Source of the DNA: Actinomycetota bacterium
GTDB lineage: Bacteria > Actinomycetota > Acidimicrobiia > Spongiisociales > UBA5794
NCBI GenBank assembly: GCA_011371355.1
Contig: DRQR01000111.1
Coordinates: 1-37,783 of the forward strand
Reading direction: 5' to 3'
Length of the DNA: 37,783 nt
The notes under the pieces were generated by a model. That model ran no database searches. It was not told the DNA's origin and was given only the letters and a program-made list of their open reading frames with translations. A program made the position numbers and the translations under genes. Shown one piece after another: positions 9,576 to 18,394 of this stretch (the first letter of the stretch is position 1; every line of letters starts with the position of its first letter).

Positions 9576-11054
9576 ATGGCCATCGAGAACGAGAACGAAC
9601 CCACCCCCACGGGTGAGGAAGAGGCGACGACGTCGCCGGGGGCCGAGGCCTCCACCACCGAGACGACCCCGCAGGCCGAAGCCTCGGAACCCACCGAAGC
9701 TCCGGTCGCCACCGCCGAAGCCGAGACGCAGCCCGAGCGCATCGAGGCCGCCGATCCCGTCGAGTCGCCGCCGGCGCACGTCGACAAGCCCGCCCTGTCG
9801 GCCCCGGACCTCGGCGATCTCCCCGAGGAGCTCACCGCAGAGGACTTCGCCGCCGCCGTCGACCGTACGGTCTTCCGGTTCAAGGCGGGCGACATCGTCT
9901 CGGGGACCGTCGTACGGGTCGATCCCGACGAGGTGCTCGTCGACATCGGATTCAAGTCCGAAGGGGTGATCCCGGCCCGGGAGCTGTCGATCCGCAACAA
10001 CGTGACGCCTTCGGAGGTCGTCGCCGTCGGCGACGAGATCGAGGCGCTCGTCCTCCAGATGGAGGACGAGAACGGCCGGCTCGTCCTCTCGAAGAAGCGC
10101 GCCCAGTACGAGCGGGCCTGGGGTCGGATCGAGAAGATCATGCAAGAAGGCGGGACCGTGAAGGGCCCGGTGATCGAGGTGGTCAAGGGCGGTCTCATCG
10201 TCGACATCGGCCTCCGGGGCTTCCTCCCGGCCAGCCTCGTCGACCTCCGACGGGTCCGCGACCTCCAGCCGTACGTGGGGCAGGTCATCGAGGCCAAGGT
10301 CATCGAGCTCGACAAGAACCGCAACAACGTCGTGCTGTCCCGCCGGGCCTTCCTCGAGGAGGAGCAGGCGGAGCAGCGTCAGGCCTTCCTCGCGGAGCTC
10401 CATCCCGGCGACATCCGCGAAGGGGTGGTCTCGTCGGTCGTGAACTTCGGGGCCTTCGTGGACCTCGGGGGCATGGACGGGCTCGTCCACGTCTCCGAGC
10501 TCTCCTGGCAGCACGTCAACCACCCGGGGGAGGTGGTCGCGGTCGGCGACCAGGTGAAGGTCAAGGTGCTCGAGGTCGATCGGGAGCGGGAACGCATCTC
10601 CCTGTCGATCCGCCAGACCGCGGAGGATCCCTGGGACGCCTTCGTCCGCGAGACGAGCGTCGGCGACGTCGTCGAGGGCGTCGTCACGAAGACCGTCCCC
10701 TTCGGGGCCTTCGTCTCGGTCGGGGAGGGCGTCGAAGGGCTCGTCCACGTCTCCGAGATCGCGATGCACCACGTCGAGAGCCCGGAGATGGAACTCTCCA
10801 TCGGCCAGCAAGTTCGGGTAAAGGTCACCGAGATCGACGCCGACAGGAGACGAGTGAGTCTGTCCATCAAGCAGGCTCAGCCCGAATGGGAAGCTCGCTC
10901 CCAGGGATGGAGCGAACGTAGACCGGCACGAGCGAAGCGAAGGGAGTTCAAGCGTGAGGACGAACCCGAGTCCGAGCGGCCCAGCTTCAGTGCCGACGCG
11001 TCGCTGGAAGCCATCCTCGAGGAGCTCAAGGAACGGGGGATCGGCCGGAGCTGA
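9576..11054 (+). CDS. rpsA: 30S ribosomal protein S1
   Basis: Four S1 repeats (e.g. GDIVSGTVVRVDPDEVLVDIGFKSEGVI; GVVSSVVNFGAFVDLGGMDGLVHVSELSWQHVNHP); acidic/Thr-rich N-terminal extension. Confidence 0.96.
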   Translation: MAIENENEPTPTGEEEATTSPGAEASTTETTPQAEASEPTEAPVATAEAETQPERIEAADPVESPPAHVDKPALSAPDLGDLPEELTAEDFAAAVDRTVFRFKAGDIVSGTVVRVDPDEVLVDIGFKSEGVIPARELSIRNNVTPSEVVAVGDEIEALVLQMEDENGRLVLSKKRAQYERAWGRIEKIMQEGGTVKGPVIEVVKGGLIVDIGLRGFLPASLVDLRRVRDLQPYVGQVIEAKVIELDKNRNNVVLSRRAFLEEEQAEQRQAFLAELHPGDIREGVVSSVVNFGAFVDLGGMDGLVHVSELSWQHVNHPGEVVAVGDQVKVKVLEVDRERERISLSIRQTAEDPWDAFVRETSVGDVVEGVVTKTVPFGAFVSVGEGVEGLVHVSEIAMHHVESPEMELSIGQQVRVKVTEIDADRRRVSLSIKQAQPEWEARSQGWSERRPARAKRREFKREDEPESERPSFSADASLEAILEELKERGIGRS

Positions 11055-11081
11055 TCCCCGGCGGGCGTCGAGGCGACGTCC

Positions 11082-11094
11082 GGTCACCGTGACC
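11082..11094. repeat. 13-bp perfect inverted repeat GGTCAC-C-GTGACC upstream of cpaB
   Basis: GGTCACCGTGACC in the rpsA-cpaB intergenic region. Confidence 0.6.
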
Positions 11095-11173
11095 ACGTCG
11101 ATCCGGGACGAGGGGGGGCTCCGCCGCCCTACCCCGCGTCGTGGCGACATCCTCGAGGGGAGGGCCAACTCGA

Positions 11174-12169
11174 ATGGGTAGGAGAACCATCGTGCTCGTG
11201 ATCGCGATCGTGCTCGCGGTCGTCTCGGCGTTCGCCGTCTATCGGTACCTCACCACCGTCGAGGACGACATCCGAGCCGACATCACCGAGGTCCGGGTCT
11301 ACCGGGCCACCGACCTCATCGAGCCGCGAACGCCGGGGGAGGAGGCCCGCCCCTTCATCGAGGAGGCCCGCGCCCTCCGGGAGGCGGTGGTCTTCGAGGG
11401 ATCGACGATCGTCTGTCTCGGACCCGTCGATCCGAACGCCGACCCGAACGCCGTCGGCTGTCCCGACAACCCCCACGACCTCGACAGCATCCTCGCCGGG
11501 AAGGTGGCCGCCGGCCCGATCAGCGCCGGCCAGCTCATCACCGCCGACCAGTGGGTGAGCCCCGCCGAGCTCAACGCGAGTCTCTCCGAGGACATCCCGG
11601 CCGGCAAGGTGGCGATCTCGATCCGACCCGACGAGGTCGGGGCCGTCGGTGGCTTCATCCGGGCGGGGGACCGGGTGAACCTCATCGCCTCGGCGACGAT
11701 CCAGCTCAACACCTTCGTCCAGCTCCTCCAGAACCCGGACCTCCGGGCGTCGATCCTCGGGGAGGGATTCGCCACTCCCGAACCGCCCCCCGGCACCGAG
11801 GGCGACGGCGAGGGCGGCAACGACATCGTCGGTCAGGTCGCCGAGACGCTGCCGGCGCAGCTCGATTTCACCCAGACGATCCTCCAGGATCTCGAGGTGA
11901 TCGCCGTGGGACCCGACACCCGTCCCCAGCCCCTCGACGTGGGCCTCGAGCCCCAGGGCACCCAGGTGATCGTGCTCGAGGTGACCCCCGAGCAGGCCGA
12001 GCAGATCGAGTTCGCCCGTCAGTACACTTCGGTGGCGCTCACCCTGCTGCCGAAGGACACACCGTACAGCCCGTTCGACTCGAGGGGCGTGGTCGTCGAC
12101 GACCTCTTCTCCCTCATCGATCGGATCGCAGAGAGTGTGGAGGCCACCGTTGGCGCTTCCGGCAACTGA
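11174..12169 (+). CDS. cpaB: Flp pilus assembly protein CpaB/RcpC (SAF domain)
   Basis: N-terminal TM, KVAAGPISAGQLITADQW and SLSEDIPAGKVAISIRPDEVGAVGGFIRAGDRVNLIAS; ATG 11174 preceded by GGGGAGGG. Confidence 0.85.
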   Translation: MGRRTIVLVIAIVLAVVSAFAVYRYLTTVEDDIRADITEVRVYRATDLIEPRTPGEEARPFIEEARALREAVVFEGSTIVCLGPVDPNADPNAVGCPDNPHDLDSILAGKVAAGPISAGQLITADQWVSPAELNASLSEDIPAGKVAISIRPDEVGAVGGFIRAGDRVNLIASATIQLNTFVQLLQNPDLRASILGEGFATPEPPPGTEGDGEGGNDIVGQVAETLPAQLDFTQTILQDLEVIAVGPDTRPQPLDVGLEPQGTQVIVLEVTPEQAEQIEFARQYTSVALTLLPKDTPYSPFDSRGVVVDDLFSLIDRIAESVEATVGASGN

Positions 12170-13346
12170 CCCGACGCTCACGAGGAACGTCCTCGTCGTC
12201 GACGCCGACCCGGCGTTCGTCGAGACGGCCGAGCAGCTCCTCGGCGACCACAAGGTCCACAAGGCGAGGAACGTCTCCGACGCCCAGCGGCGCCTCGTCG
12301 AGGAGTCGATCGAGCTGGCGATCATCGGGCCCACCTACGCGCACGCCGCCGGGGTCAGCGAGTCGGCGATGCTCCTCGACCTCCAACCCGACCTCCCGAT
12401 GGTCCTCGTCTCGGACGCCCTGAACACCGAGGTGCTCCGGGCGGCCATCCGGGCCGGCTACCGCGACGTCGTCGACGTGCCCCTGACCCCCCAGAAGGTC
12501 GCCGAGATGCTCTCGATCATCGAGCAGGTCCATCGGCGGGAGGAGGAGGAGCGCGCCGGTCGGCACAAGATCGGCAAGGTCGTCACGATCATGTCTCCCA
12601 AGGGAGGCGCAGGCAAGACGATGACCACCGCGAACGTCGCCTTGACCCTGGCGATGTGGGGCGACCCGTCCCGGGTCGTCGTCCTCGACGCCGACCTGCA
12701 GTTCGGCGACATCTGCATCTCCCTCCAGGTCGACCCCCAGCACACGATCGTCGACGTCGCCCGGGACATCGACAAGCTCGACGAGGCCCTCCTCGACTCC
12801 CTCCTGGCGACCCACTCGTCGGGGATGCGGGTGCTGTCGGCGCCCCTGGAGCCGTCCCTCGCCGACGAGGTGTCGACGCAGGTGGTCGTCAAGACGATCG
12901 GGATGTTGAAGCGGATGTTCGACTACGTGATCATCGACACCGCGCCGTTCCTCGACGAGCCGGTGCTGTCGATCCTCGAACGGTCGGACGTGGTGCTCCT
13001 CGTCGTCGACATGGACCTCCCCTCGGTGAAGAACGCCAAGCTGGCCCTCGACACCCTCCGGCTCATCAAGTTCCCCTTCGAGAAGATCAAGCTCGTCCTC
13101 AATCGGGTGAACTCGAAGGCCCGCCTCGACGTCAACGAGCTGGAGCGGTCCCTCGGCCTCGAGGTCCAGGCGGCGATCTCCTCCGACAAGCTCGTGCCCC
13201 GCGCCGTGAACGAGGGCGAGCCCGTGGTCTCCCTCTACCCGCGGTCGAAGGTGGCCCGGGATCTCCGGAGCGTCGCCGCCCTCGTCCTCGACGAGGACGA
13301 GAAGATCCCTGAAGAGGAAGTCAAGTCGCGCCGATGGTTCCGATGA
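12150..13346 (+). CDS. cpaE: CpaE/TadZ-like MinD-type ATPase with N-terminal pseudo-receiver domain
   Basis: Deviant Walker A SPKGGAGKT, DADLQFGDI, VIIDTAP. TTG at 12150 preceded by GGAGG; the upstream GTG at 12135 is an alternative. Confidence 0.85.
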   Translation: MALPATDPTLTRNVLVVDADPAFVETAEQLLGDHKVHKARNVSDAQRRLVEESIELAIIGPTYAHAAGVSESAMLLDLQPDLPMVLVSDALNTEVLRAAIRAGYRDVVDVPLTPQKVAEMLSIIEQVHRREEEERAGRHKIGKVVTIMSPKGGAGKTMTTANVALTLAMWGDPSRVVVLDADLQFGDICISLQVDPQHTIVDVARDIDKLDEALLDSLLATHSSGMRVLSAPLEPSLADEVSTQVVVKTIGMLKRMFDYVIIDTAPFLDEPVLSILERSDVVLLVVDMDLPSVKNAKLALDTLRLIKFPFEKIKLVLNRVNSKARLDVNELERSLGLEVQAAISSDKLVPRAVNEGEPVVSLYPRSKVARDLRSVAALVLDEDEKIPEEEVKSRRWFR

Positions 13347-13371
13347 CGCAAGCGCACGGGAGCGACCGGGT

Positions 13372-14721
13372 ATGAGCCTCGCAGAACGAGTTCGCGCCGC
13401 CAAGGCCTCCGAGGGGGTCGTCGACTCCCAGCGGGAGGAGATCCGCCAGGAGCTGCGCCGCAAGCTCCACTACAAGGTCGTCGAGGGGCTCGGTCCCACC
13501 CTCTACGACCGCCAGATGTCCGACGCCGAGCTCAAGCTCCGGGTCATGGAGATGCTCGAGTGGGCCCTGGACCAGGAGCAGTCGGTGCCCCTCTCCCGGG
13601 CCGACCGGCTCAGCCTCCTCCAGGAGATCGCCGACGACGTGCTCGGGTACGGGCCGATCGATCCCTACCTCGCCGATCCGGAGGTCACCGAGATCATGGT
13701 CAACGGCCCCCACGCCGTCTGGATCGAGCGGGGCGGCCGGCTCTACAAGACCGACACCCGGTTCGTCGACAGCACCCACCTCGAGCGGATCATCGAGAAG
13801 ATCGTCGGCCAGGTCGGGCGGCGCATCGACGAGTCGACGCCGATGGTCGACGCCCGCCTCCCCGACGGCTCCCGGGTGAACGCCGTCATCCATCCTCTCG
13901 CCATCGGAGGGCCGTACCTGACGATCCGGAAGTTCGCCGTCGATCCCTTCACCGTCGAGGACCTCATCGCGAACCACTCGATGACCGAGCAGGTCGCGGG
14001 GCTGCTGCGGCGCTGCGTGCTGGGGAAGCTCAACATCGTCGTCTCCGGCGCCACCGGCTCGGGGAAGACGACGCTCCTCAACGTGCTGTCGAACTTCATC
14101 CCCGACGACGAGCGGATCATCACCATCGAGGACGCGGCGGAGCTCCAGCTCAACCAGGTCCACGTCCTCAGCCTCGAGGCCCGACCGCCGAATCTCGAAG
14201 GCAAGGGGCAGATCACCATCCGGGACCTCGTCCGGAACTCCCTCCGGATGCGTCCCGACCGGATCATCGTCGGTGAGGTCCGGGGTGGCGAGGCCCTCGA
14301 CATGCTCCAGGCCATGAACACCGGTCACGACGGTTCGCTCACGACGGTGCACTCGAACTCGCCTCGGGACACCCTCGCCAGGATCGAGACGATGGTCCTC
14401 ATGGCCGGCATGGACCTGCCCGTCCGGGCCATCCGGGAGCAGCTCGCCTCGGCCCTCGACCTCATCGTGCACACCCACCGGCTCCGCGACGGGACCCGGC
14501 GGATCACCCACGTCACCGAGGTCGTCGGCATGGAGGGCGACGTGATCACCCTCCAGGACCTCATGCTCTTCGACTACGGCATGGGCGTCGACGAGAACGG
14601 CAGGTACCTCGGCCGTCTCAAGGCGACGGGGATCCGGCCCACCTTCTCCGACCACCTCGAGAACCTCGGGGTGCCGCTGCCGCCCGACCTCTTCGCCCCC
14701 GAGCCCTTCGCCCGGCGATGA
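13372..14721 (+). CDS. cpaF: Tad secretion ATPase CpaF/TadA
   Basis: GATGSGKTTLLNVLSNFIPDDERIITIEDAAELQL, GEVRGGEALDMLQAMNTGHDGSLTTVHSNSPRD. Confidence 0.95.
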   Translation: MSLAERVRAAKASEGVVDSQREEIRQELRRKLHYKVVEGLGPTLYDRQMSDAELKLRVMEMLEWALDQEQSVPLSRADRLSLLQEIADDVLGYGPIDPYLADPEVTEIMVNGPHAVWIERGGRLYKTDTRFVDSTHLERIIEKIVGQVGRRIDESTPMVDARLPDGSRVNAVIHPLAIGGPYLTIRKFAVDPFTVEDLIANHSMTEQVAGLLRRCVLGKLNIVVSGATGSGKTTLLNVLSNFIPDDERIITIEDAAELQLNQVHVLSLEARPPNLEGKGQITIRDLVRNSLRMRPDRIIVGEVRGGEALDMLQAMNTGHDGSLTTVHSNSPRDTLARIETMVLMAGMDLPVRAIREQLASALDLIVHTHRLRDGTRRITHVTEVVGMEGDVITLQDLMLFDYGMGVDENGRYLGRLKATGIRPTFSDHLENLGVPLPPDLFAPEPFARR

Positions 14722-15776
14722 TCCGACGCGTCGCGTCCCTCGCCGTGGCCTTCGGCCTCGGGCCCGCCGCGCCCGCCCTCGCCCAGAGCGGTGGCATCCA
14801 GACGGGGGATCCGAAGACGTGGCTCGTCTACGTCGGTGCCGCGGCCGCCGGCATCGCGCTCTTCCTCCTCTTCATCATCCTCTTCGGGCGGGCACCCGGG
14901 CGCGAGGCGGCGCTCCGGGGTCGGCTCGTCACCTACGGGGCCCATCGCGAGGGCAGCGGCGGGTTCTTCTCCCGGTTCCGGTTCCTCCGGCGGGCCGCGG
15001 CCTCCGCCGAGGGGGTCGCCCGGGAGCGGGGCGTCTTCCAGATGATCGAGACCACCCTCGAGCAGGCGAACCTGCCGCTCCGGCCCGGGGAGGCCATCAT
15101 CGGCTCGATCGGGGTGGCGATCGTCGCCGGGCTCATCGTCATGGCCGTCGCCCAGCAGCCCCTCCTCGGCGTCGTCGCCTTCGTCGTCGTCCTCGGGCTC
15201 GCGGCGATGACCGTGAACGTCGTCGCCGCCCGGGAGCGGAAGAAGTTCGAGGCCCAGCTCCCCGACACCCTCAACCTCATCTCGACGTCCCTGCGGGCCG
15301 GCTACTCGCTGCTCCAGGCCGTCGAGGCCGTCGGTGCCGAGGCCCCCGAGCCCACCTCCCGGGAGTTCCTCCGGGCGATCTCGGAGATCCGCCTCGGGAG
15401 CCCGGTCTCCGACGCCCTCGGTGGGATCGCCGAGCGGATGGAGTCGACCGACTTCGAGTGGGCGGTCCTCGCCATCAACATCCAGCGAGAGGTGGGTGGG
15501 AACCTCGCCGAGGTCCTCCAGACCACCGCCGAGACCATGCTCGCCCGGAACCGCCTCCGACGGGAGATGAAGGCGCTGACGGCGGAGGGTCGCATCTCCG
15601 CGATCGTCCTCGGCGCCCTCCCGTTCTTCCTCTTCGGCCTCATCTGGGTGCTCAACCCCGACTACATCGCCCCCCTCCTCACCACCCCGATGGGCCTCGG
15701 CATGCTCGGCGGCGCCTTCGTGATGATCGTCCTCGGCATCGTCTGGCTCCAGAAGATCGTGACGGTGGAGATCTGA
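14718..15776 (+). CDS. tadB: Flp pilus assembly membrane protein TadB (T2SS F domain)
   Basis: LPDTLNLISTSLRAGYSLLQAVEAVGAEAPEPTSREF and IQREVGGNLAEVLQTTAETMLARNRLRREMKALTAEGRISA; ATGA overlap with cpaF. Confidence 0.92.
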   Translation: MIRRVASLAVAFGLGPAAPALAQSGGIQTGDPKTWLVYVGAAAAGIALFLLFIILFGRAPGREAALRGRLVTYGAHREGSGGFFSRFRFLRRAAASAEGVARERGVFQMIETTLEQANLPLRPGEAIIGSIGVAIVAGLIVMAVAQQPLLGVVAFVVVLGLAAMTVNVVAARERKKFEAQLPDTLNLISTSLRAGYSLLQAVEAVGAEAPEPTSREFLRAISEIRLGSPVSDALGGIAERMESTDFEWAVLAINIQREVGGNLAEVLQTTAETMLARNRLRREMKALTAEGRISAIVLGALPFFLFGLIWVLNPDYIAPLLTTPMGLGMLGGAFVMIVLGIVWLQKIVTVEI

Positions 15777-16681
15777 TGGACGCCTTGTTGTTCGCCGTGC
15801 TCGCGGTGGGGGTGACCGTCGGGGCCTTCACCTTCTACGTCGGCAACGGCGTCCTCCGAGCCCAGCAGAACGCGAGCCGACGACTCCTCGGCCTCCAGTC
15901 CCGGGCCGAGCTCCTCGAGGCCGGCTTCAACGAGCGCGCCCTCGCCCCCCTCGTCGAGAAGCTCGGCCGCTTCGCGCTCCGGTTCACCCCCCAGGGTTGG
16001 GTCGATCGCGCCCATCGGAAGCTCCTCATCGCCGGCTGGGGCGAGAGCATCGACGGGAACACGTGGGCGGCGATCCGGATCATCTCCCTCGTCGTCGGCG
16101 TGCTCGCCGGCCTGTTCCTCCAGGGCATCGCCGACACCGCGCTCATGCGGCTCGTCCTCTTCGGCTTCCTCGCCTTCGTCGGCTTCTTCGGCCCCGAGGC
16201 GGTGCTGAACCGGAAGATCGACGAACGCCGCAGCGAGATCGAACGGCAGCTCCCCGACGTCATCGACCTCCTCGTCATCTCCGTCGAGGCCGGCCTCGGC
16301 TTCGAGTCGGCCATGGGACGGGTCGTCCAGAACGTCCCCGGAGAGCTCGCCCGGGAGTTCGCCCGGGCGCTGCAGGAGACCAGGGTCGGCGTGAGCCGCC
16401 ACGAGGCGCTGCGGAACATGGCGGCCCGTACCGACGTCGAGGACCTCAACTCGTTCATCCTCGCCCTCAACCAGGCGGATCAGTTCGGCGTGTCGATCGC
16501 CCGAATGCTCCGGGTCCAGGCCGAGGAGATGCGGGTGCGGCGGCGGCAGCGAGCCCAGGAGCGGGCCTTCGCCGCCCCGGTGAAGATGGTCTTCCCCCTC
16601 GTGTTCTTCATCTTCCCGGCGATCTTCGTCGTGATCATCGGCCCCGCGGTCATCAACATCTCCCAGGTGTTCTCCCGCTGA
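15776..16681 (+). CDS. tadC: Flp pilus assembly membrane protein TadC (T2SS F domain)
   Basis: RQLPDVIDLLVISVEAGLGFESAMGRV, FILALNQADQFGVSIARMLRVQAEEMRVRRRQRAQERAFAAPVKMVFPLV. Confidence 0.92.
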   Translation: MDALLFAVLAVGVTVGAFTFYVGNGVLRAQQNASRRLLGLQSRAELLEAGFNERALAPLVEKLGRFALRFTPQGWVDRAHRKLLIAGWGESIDGNTWAAIRIISLVVGVLAGLFLQGIADTALMRLVLFGFLAFVGFFGPEAVLNRKIDERRSEIERQLPDVIDLLVISVEAGLGFESAMGRVVQNVPGELAREFARALQETRVGVSRHEALRNMAARTDVEDLNSFILALNQADQFGVSIARMLRVQAEEMRVRRRQRAQERAFAAPVKMVFPLVFFIFPAIFVVIIGPAVINISQVFSR

Positions 16682-16691
16682 CGGGGCCACC

Positions 16692-18059
16692 ATGGCCGTT
16701 CCCCGTCGAGCGTGGGCCCGTCTCGAGATCCGACACCTCTTCGTCGTCGTCCCCCTCGTCCTCGTCGCCTCCATGGCGGCCAGGCCGATCGCCGACAACT
16801 CGTTCCTCTGGCACGTGCGGGCCGGGAGCCTCCAGCTCGACGTCGGGCGGGTGCTCACCTCCGACCCCTTCTCGGCGACCCGGGCGGGTGCTCCCTGGCG
16901 GACCCAGTCGTGGCTCGTCGAGCTCGGCTACGGGCTCCTCGAGCGCGGCGGCGGCCTGGGCTGGGTGCCCTGGATGGTCTTCTTCGTCGTCGCCGGGGCC
17001 CTCCTGACCGCGGCGGCGACGATCTATCGAGACACCCGCAACGTCGCCGCGACGGGGCTGTGGACGACGATCCTCGCCTGGCTCGCGCTCCCCTTCGCCC
17101 AGCCGAGGCCGATGGTGTTCGGGCATCTGCTCCTCGCGCTCGTCGCCCTCGCCACGAGGAGTCGGCGCCTCGCATGGACGATCGTGCCGCTCCTGTGGGT
17201 GTGGGCGGGGATCCACGGCTCGTGGGTGCTCGGCGTCGGTCTCGTGGTGCTCGAGGCGATCCGCCGCCGGTCCCGGACCCTCGGGGTCGCCGCGGCGGCC
17301 GGCGTCGTCGCCTCCGCGGCGACCGCCCACGGCCTCGGGGCCTGGGAGTTCCTCCTGCGCTTCGCCGCGAACCGGGACGCCCTCGAGCTCCTCAACGAGT
17401 GGAAGGCGCCCGAGTTCTCGGAGTTCCTTCAAGCCCCCTACGTGATCGTGATCGTCGGGTTGCTGCTCGCCGCGGTGCGGGGACGGCTCGAGCCGAGGGA
17501 CCTCGTCGTCGTGGTCCCCTTCCTCCTCTTCGGGCTCACGACCCGGCGGGCCGTCTACCCGGCGGCGCTCGTCCTCGTTCCCTTCGCCGCCGGGGCGTAC
17601 CTGCCCACCCTCCGAGCCGGTGAGGGCCGGCGAGTCCACGTCCCGGCACTCCTCGGGGCGCTCGCCCTCGCCGGGGCGATCCTCCTGCCGCTCGCCGGCG
17701 CCGACGGGCGCCTCGATCCCGAGCGGTTCCCCACCCCTCGGCTCGTCGACGCGGCGTTCTCCGGCGACGCCGAGGTGGTCTTCCACTCCGACGTCGTCGG
17801 GGGCTACCTCGTCTACGCCCGCTGGCCGTCGGTTCGCGTCTTCATCGACGACCGCGCCGAGCTCTACGGTCGGGAGGCCTTCGAGGACTACGTACGGGCG
17901 AGGAACGGGAACCCGTGGGAGCTCTTCGCCGACGAGGGGATCGACACGGCCCTCGTCCGGGAGGAAGACGAGGTGGCGTCGGTCCTCCGCCGTGAAGGGT
18001 GGCGGGAGGTGGCCGCCGAGGAGGGGTTCGTGGTCCTCCGCCGCCGATCGGGACCCTAG
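16692..18059 (+). CDS. polytopic membrane protein, possible GT-C-like glycosyltransferase, uncharacterised
   Basis: Many predicted TM helices; N-terminal ADNSFLWHVRAGSLQLDVGRVLTSDPFSATRAGAPWRTQSWLVELGYG; C-terminal GGYLVYARWPSVRVFIDDRAELYG; starts 10 bp after tadC. Confidence 0.7.
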   Translation: MAVPRRAWARLEIRHLFVVVPLVLVASMAARPIADNSFLWHVRAGSLQLDVGRVLTSDPFSATRAGAPWRTQSWLVELGYGLLERGGGLGWVPWMVFFVVAGALLTAAATIYRDTRNVAATGLWTTILAWLALPFAQPRPMVFGHLLLALVALATRSRRLAWTIVPLLWVWAGIHGSWVLGVGLVVLEAIRRRSRTLGVAAAAGVVASAATAHGLGAWEFLLRFAANRDALELLNEWKAPEFSEFLQAPYVIVIVGLLLAAVRGRLEPRDLVVVVPFLLFGLTTRRAVYPAALVLVPFAAGAYLPTLRAGEGRRVHVPALLGALALAGAILLPLAGADGRLDPERFPTPRLVDAAFSGDAEVVFHSDVVGGYLVYARWPSVRVFIDDRAELYGREAFEDYVRARNGNPWELFADEGIDTALVREEDEVASVLRREGWREVAAEEGFVVLRRRSGP

Positions 18060-18076
18060 GTGGAGTCGAGACGCGA

Positions 18077-18106
18077 CGAGGGGAGGCCGTCTCCGGCCTC
18101 CCCTCG
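18077..18106. terminator. bidirectional hairpin between convergent genes
   Basis: CGAGGGGAGGCCG-TCTC-CGGCCTCCCCTCG: perfect 13-bp stem, 4-nt loop; no strong T-tract. Confidence 0.65.
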
Positions 18107-18126
18107 GGCGTGTGTGTGGCGCGTGC

Positions 18127-18297
18127 TCAGAGGCTGGTCGCCGCCTCGGAGAGCGTGTCGCGGACGTTGCCGCCGAGGAGCGTGATCGCCGCGATGGCGA
18201 TGATCGCGATCAGGGCGACGAGCAGCGCGTACTCGACGAGGCTGGCGCCCTCCTCGTCGGCGAGCATGGCCTGGAACTCGGTCCAGAGTCGAAGCAT
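18127..18297 (-). CDS. flp: Flp-family type IVb pilin
   Basis: Minus strand translates to MLRLWTEFQAMLADEEGASLVEYALLVALIAIIAIAAITLLGGNVRDTLSEAATSL: EEG|ASLVEY processing motif; AGGAGGT upstream of ATG. Absent from the ORF track (56 aa). Confidence 0.93.
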   Translation of the reverse strand: MLRLWTEFQAMLADEEGASLVEYALLVALIAIIAIAAITLLGGNVRDTLSEAATSL

Positions 18298-18362
18298 CGT
18301 GTCTACCTCCTGTTGGCAGGGTGATCCGATGCGTACGGTACGGGAAAACCCCCCGGAGGGCC

Positions 18363-18380
18363 ATGGGTCGCCCGACCCAT
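18363..18380. repeat. 18-bp perfect inverted repeat ATGGGTCG-CC-CGACCCAT between response regulator and flp
   Basis: 8-bp arms with 2-bp centre; operator or attenuator/terminator candidate. Confidence 0.6.
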
Positions 18381-18394
18381 TCTCGCGAGGGCCG

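Noticed and set aside
18382-18390. CTCGCGAG short palindrome near the regulator stop
   Set aside because: 8-bp palindromes of this composition are expected often in DNA this GC-rich.
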